This document shows, one piece after another, positions 60,553-64,000 of a stretch of 64,000 nucleotides of DNA. The DNA lies in assembly GCF_025562715.2 (NCBI RefSeq), contig NZ_JAPFCC010000001.1, positions 3,366,501 through 3,430,500 of the forward strand. Reading direction: 5' to 3'. The translations under genes and the position numbers were made by a program. Within the stretch, counting starts at the first letter, position 1. Each line of letters begins with the position of its first letter. Source of the DNA: Endozoicomonas gorgoniicola. GTDB lineage: Bacteria; Pseudomonadota; Gammaproteobacteria; Pseudomonadales; Endozoicomonadaceae. Below the pieces are notes generated by a model, which searched no databases, was not told where the DNA came from, and saw only the letters and a program-made list of their open reading frames with translations.

Positions 60553-62274
60553 GTGCCTGTCAGAAAACCTATGAAAATTGAGTCACTGACATTCATCAAA
60601 CAGTAGAACTGCTCCGCAAGCATTATCAGAGTCTCGCTTATAGGGCACTTCTTGATCAAAGTGCTTGCAAAATAGCCAAAACTGCCATTTTACGAACGTG
60701 CAGAACCCTCATGCACCCATGATCAAATTTCGGACGGCAAAAGACTGCTGTCAGTAGGGCTAAAAATCCCGTTCTTGTAAAATCCTGCCCAAGCGCTTCA
60801 GGTTGCCACCCACAACCGCAAGGGCAACATAGCGCTTGAAGGCATCAATGCCCTTGTCCGGACATTTATCGAGGCCATTGGCTTCCAGAGCATTAATGTC
60901 AGACTCTACGGCGGAATGCTTTCTTTTTGCCCGGGTAAACTCAAGGTGGTGCTCTCGTTTTTTGTCTTCTGCGGAAAGCCTGCCTTTCTTCGGCAGAATG
61001 GTTCGTTCCAGAAAGCCATCAAGTTCCTCAAGGTTGGCGGGGCTCCAGAACCCTTTGTCATAACTGACCTGGCTCAGCATGGGAAAGCGTTGTTTTGCTC
61101 CTTTTGCGATAGGCACTGCAACCTGATCGTCTGTCTGCTTTTGCATCACATGGTGATTCAGCGTGAAGCCAAACTGGTCTTGCAGTACGCATACCCGCAA
61201 CCCCAACTCTACAGGAACTCCGGCTTTACCCTTGCTGATCCATTCTGTGTGGGGTTCAAAAATCGAGAACACCTTGTCGCTGTGAGGAATCTGCTGATGC
61301 TCGATCACCCGACGATAAATCAGATTAATCTGGTGACGACTGTGGGCAATGTAGTATTTGAGATTCTCCAGCGCAGACTCATCGGGGGCGCTTTTTTCTA
61401 CCAGGGCAGCTGTGCTTTCTGCCTTGCGGATAATGTCGAGACTGTACTTAATGTATTCAAGGTGTGCCGTTTCAATATCGTGCTGACGTGACCGCTGTTT
61501 AAACTCGCAGGCAGCAACGGAATGTTTCAGATTCCGCACCTTGTGATAGCGCTTTCGATGCTGTTTTTTCAGGTATTCCCGCTGACGCCACGCTGGTAAC
61601 TGGTACTGGCCAGCCAGGGTGGACGCAAACTCAATAGCCTTACGACAGGCATCGTTTAACAGGCTGATGTCTGTGGGAAAATGAACATCGGTCTTGACTA
61701 CAAACGAATCGGCACGGCCATATAGCGGCTCATCTTTTTTTTAACCAGTTGATGGCCTGCTGCCACGACAATCTGGTTTACCTGGTCCAGTATTTCGGGC
61801 GTGAACAGGCTGATATTATCCTGCAATGTCTGGATATGATAAGAGTGCGTGCAGTAAGGACCGTGCCCAAGCATTTTCCGTAGCGTGCCGTGTTCATTGG
61901 CCAGCTCCTGAAGACGGTCATAATCACAGTTAGTGACCAGCCGCAGGGTGCCAAACACCAGTATGTTCCAGAGATCCATACCGGGACGACCATTATTACT
62001 GCTGGCAGGAATCATACTTTCAAGAACTTGAAAGACCTGCTCTCTCAGATCAGGTGTAACCCATATGTGCTGCAAGCCCCGCAAAAGCCGGGGAATATCA
62101 TCTCTGGACTTGGGGTTGAATGTGATGGCGGAGATATCAACCTCGCCCAACTGCATTTGTGGATTAATGGTTTGACGCATAAACTCGAAAACAGCCTGTC
62201 TGGGAAAATCTTCGAGTATTATATTTGGCCTCAGGCTGTGTTTTTCAAGGGCTTGAGGGTTTTCGGACAGGCAC
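60553..62274 (-). mobile_element. IS1182-family element
   Basis: The element is 1,722 bp with ends GTGCCTGTCAGAAAACC at the left and, on the opposite strand at the right, GTGCCTGTCCGAAAACC. It is flanked by a 6-bp duplication TAATTA (60547-60552 and 62275-62280), itself palindromic. It lies between two ankyrin repeat units. Confidence 0.92.
60760..62180 (-). CDS. IS1182-family transposase, frames joined at an A8G slippery run
   Basis: The first frame (62180 to about 61740) encodes the N-terminal domain with NGRPGMDLWNILVFG. The second (down to 60760) has FEPHTEWISKGKAG, SYDKGFWSPANLEEL and AVESDINALEANGLDKC, the later part of IS1182 enzymes. The switch is at AAAAAAAAG (minus strand, 61742-61734). 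A -1 shift there continues as KKKDEPLYGRADSFVVKTD. The run contains A-AAA-AAG, the canonical -1 frameshift heptamer. Either it is programmed, or one A has been lost and the gene is dead. Confidence 0.82.
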
Positions 62275-62586
62275 TAATTAACATTGGCTCCGTGTTCTAT
62301 CAGGAGCTCTGCCATAAGAAGATCACCCTTGTCTACTGCTGTCCTTAATGGACTATGATCGTATCCGTTATTATCATAATTAACATTGGCTCCGTGTTTT
62401 ATCAGGCGTTCTGCCTTCTTAGTATTGCCCTCCTTTATTGCTGTCATTAATTCGGAATCAATAGAGTCATTCTTTAACCCCGGGAAGATTGTCGCAAAAT
62501 TCGATCCGTTGACTGGTAACATGTAAATCACCTCTGTTAGTTGATGAGCAATGAATTTAGTTATACCTTTTTCGACAACTATGTGC

Positions 62587-62739
62587 CTAAAAAGTTTCAA
62601 ACTTAGGAATAGTTCCGAAATAACTTCCTGATTTCACTTGGAGTTTCAGATCAGAGATAATAGTCTCAGCAGTACGAAGTGCAGGAAATTCCCTTGAGCC
62701 ATTATTCTCCAGCAGTCGCCATTCAGATGAATAGAGCAT
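62587..62739 (-). CDS. Possible 50-residue ORF before the ankyrin gene
   Basis: An ATG at 62739 opens a frame of 50 residues (MLYSSEWRLLENNGSREF...) ending at a TAG at 62589-62587. It has no recognised motif and may be the end of a decayed gene or chance. Confidence 0.25.
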   Translation of the reverse strand: MLYSSEWRLLENNGSREFPALRTAETIISDLKLQVKSGSYFGTIPKFETF

Positions 62740-62742
62740 CGC

Positions 62743-62970
62743 TTATTTCCCCATGTGACGCGCGTCTACAACCACAGGTCTTGCAGTGACAGTCAGGATT
62801 ATCGACAAAGCGGCCAGTGCAGCTAACGTTAACAAATTGGCTATTTGACAAAAGTGCTTAATTATCCCGGCAGTGACGTTGCGCTGGCTGGTGGCATAGG
62901 TCTTCACAGAACCGGTTGAGGAGGTCAATGATCGGGTGTCGTACACTTGCTCAATATGAATGCACTCCAT
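62743..62970 (-). CDS. Possible small membrane protein
   Basis: The 75-residue frame has one hydrophobic helix near residues 43-63 (IANLLTLAALAALSIILTV). It overlaps the end of the 225-residue gene by 46 bp, which weakens the case unless the genes are translationally coupled. No family is recognised. Confidence 0.35.
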   Translation of the reverse strand: MECIHIEQVYDTRSLTSSTGSVKTYATSQRNVTAGIIKHFCQIANLLTLAALAALSIILTVTARPVVVDARHMGK

Positions 62971-63599
62971 TCTTCTATGCTTTTTATGCCTGCTTCTTCG
63001 GGGTGCCTGATACTGCGATCCTCTTTGATGAGTGTGATATGTCGCTTCATATCCTGAACTTCTTTGTATCCTAAGGGTCTGAGGTGAGCGGCTTTTTCTT
63101 GCAGGGTATTGCGTTGCTGAAGGTTGCTGTAAAGATTAAGCAGTTCATTAAGGGATTTATAGCTTATGTCCTGAAACTCAATGATCGATTTTGCCAGAAT
63201 TTCTCTCTCGGGAGTGGGCTCTGGCATCCCGCCTCCAAAGCATGATGGCAACCTGCTTCTGAAGGAAGTGTCTAAAGGGGGAATAGGAGTAAAGGGGTTT
63301 CTGCTTACGTGGCAACATCTTCCAAACTGAATCTCAAACATATTCCCTCTTTCTCTTGTATTGCTCGGAAGCTGGGGAGCCAGAAGGTCATGGTTTTCCA
63401 AATCCGGGGAGTAGTTCAGAAGTTGATGCCCTTCATTCGTGTATAAATAGAAACGGCCAACCAGGTATTCCCGGCGGTGAAACTGAGTAATGCGACCATG
63501 ATATTGGGCATTCTTGAAATAGACGGTCGGTTGGTGGTCGATCAAACCGGTATAGCCGATTATGTTTCGTGCAAGATAAAAGTCATCGCAGTAGCCCAT
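62925..63599 (-). CDS. Unrecognised 224-residue protein
   Basis: The ATG at 63599 (MGYCDDFYLARN) is preceded by a strong AGGAGG-type site, which decides against the start 18 bp upstream. The N-terminal half is rich in Tyr, Arg and His, with Cys residues (GRCCHVS). The C-terminal half is helical. There is no signal peptide or membrane helix. I do not recognise the family. The position next to an ankyrin gene and its lack of conserved enzyme motifs would fit an accessory or effector-type protein, but this is weak. Confidence 0.6.
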   Translation of the reverse strand: MGYCDDFYLARNIIGYTGLIDHQPTVYFKNAQYHGRITQFHRREYLVGRFYLYTNEGHQLLNYSPDLENHDLLAPQLPSNTRERGNMFEIQFGRCCHVSRNPFTPIPPLDTSFRSRLPSCFGGGMPEPTPEREILAKSIIEFQDISYKSLNELLNLYSNLQQRNTLQEKAAHLRPLGYKEVQDMKRHITLIKEDRSIRHPEEAGIKSIEEWSAFILSKCTTPDH

Positions 63600-63769
63600 T
63601 CGTTCTCCTCCTTTCAAAGTACGTTAGTATCACCTTATTCCGGGCAGGCGTTGAGCTGTACTGTTTATTGCAAGCTTGATGAAGCCGTATGCAGGGTGGC
63701 AGGACTTGAATTTTATACCAGACTGATAGGCTGGGTTTTAATAATTCCTGCATTTATCGGTATTTGGAA

Positions 63770-64000
63770 ATGGCTAATTACAAATTCACTCTTCGCTTCA
63801 ATATTGAAAATTGTCAGAGAAGTACTGATGACTTTCTGGAAGAGCTTGCAGAGGCAGGCTGTACCGACGCTTTTATTGGCATCGGGCAGACAGGCCGACT
63901 GGCTATGGCATTCAGCAGAGAGTCGAAAAGTGCAGTCCATGCAATGTGCAGCACCATGGCTGATGTTAAGAGCGTTATTCCTGAAGCAATCTTGATTGAA
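63770..64000 (+). CDS. Partial gene at the right edge, DNA-binding-protein-like
   Basis: An ATG at 63770 opens a frame that runs off the window, 77 codons so far. The pattern LRFNIENC, FLEELAEAGCTDAFIGIGQTGRLAMAFSRE and AMADV-like CSTMADVKSVIPEA resembles the N-terminal part of a family of small helix-turn-helix proteins whose members read LAEAGCDDALVGIGQPGRLAL. The expected C-terminal DNA-binding part is outside the window. The name rests on this N-terminal resemblance only. Confidence 0.6.
   Translation, partial: MANYKFTLRFNIENCQRSTDDFLEELAEAGCTDAFIGIGQTGRLAMAFSRESKSAVHAMCSTMADVKSVIPEAILIE

Larger units (their letters stand above)
59910..62522 (-). pseudogene. Ankyrin-repeat protein, interrupted by IS1182
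   Basis: The 5' part (62522 to 62275) and 3' part (60546 to 59910) join to 885 nt, 294 residues, reading GANVNYDNNG across the junction. About six ankyrin repeats of 34 residues (pattern SPLRTAVDKGDLLMAELLIEHGANVNYDNNG, with few changes) are followed by a non-repeat C-terminal region ending PFYRLASANN. Ankyrin proteins of symbionts often bind host proteins. The ATG at 62522 has AGAGGTG upstream. A TTG at 62600 in the same frame lacks such a site. The 3' fragment alone has no good start, so the gene is inactive at present. Confidence 0.85.

Overview
The window looks like a gammaproteobacterial chromosome, most likely an Endozoicomonas-like marine animal symbiont. This is inferred from three things: ordinary gammaproteobacterial genes (sbcB, yigZ, PilZ, Fe-type sodB, a tdh remnant), a very heavy load of insertion sequences, and eukaryote-like proteins (ankyrin repeats, a SET domain, a fork-head-like domain, nuclear-localisation-like signals). 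No ribosomal or tRNA marker is present, so the taxonomy stays an inference.

Layout. 1-21.6 kb is the more stable backbone: the end of a FixJ-type response regulator, a degenerate receiver, sbcB, yigZ, PilZ, a 3,890-residue coiled-coil protein with an SF2-like ATPase region, a 970-residue protein split by an IS200 element, a lipoprotein, a membrane coiled-coil protein and sodB. 21.6-35.9 kb is a Tn7-like transposon module. It starts a few bases after the sodB stop with four TnsB-type end repeats, followed by tnsA, tnsB, tnsC, tnsD and a truncated tnsE in the order of Tn7. tnsA carries an IS1380 and an IS630, tnsC carries a TnpC-only IS66, and tnsD carries an ISKra4. Removing each IS with one copy of its target duplication restores all three reading frames exactly.

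36-49.6 kb holds a TIR-domain protein and remains of a defence-type region: a PLD-SNF2 helicase broken by an IS66 that itself contains an IS4-family element, a NYN-domain protein, and the C-terminal part of a DUF1156 methyltransferase. An ISNCY element separates these from a serine-hydrolase fragment split by an ISL3 element. This may be cargo of the Tn7-like element, but the second transposon end was not found. 49.8-52.5 kb has a hipA-hipB toxin-antitoxin pair in unusual gene order and remnants of IS256 and IS3 elements.

52.6-57.1 kb is an AT-rich cluster of three co-oriented genes that look like host-directed nuclear effectors: a protein with a fork-head-like domain, a SET-domain protein and a protein with a bipartite NLS. 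57.3-64 kb contains a DUF1186/SEC-C protein, remnants of hsdS and tdh, an IS630, an ankyrin-repeat gene split by an IS1182 inside its 102-bp repeats, two or three unrecognised genes, and a gene running off the right edge.

The main themes are a recent burst of insertions whose target duplications are still intact, a Tn7-like element apparently targeting the 3' end of sodB, and a cluster of eukaryote-like effector genes.
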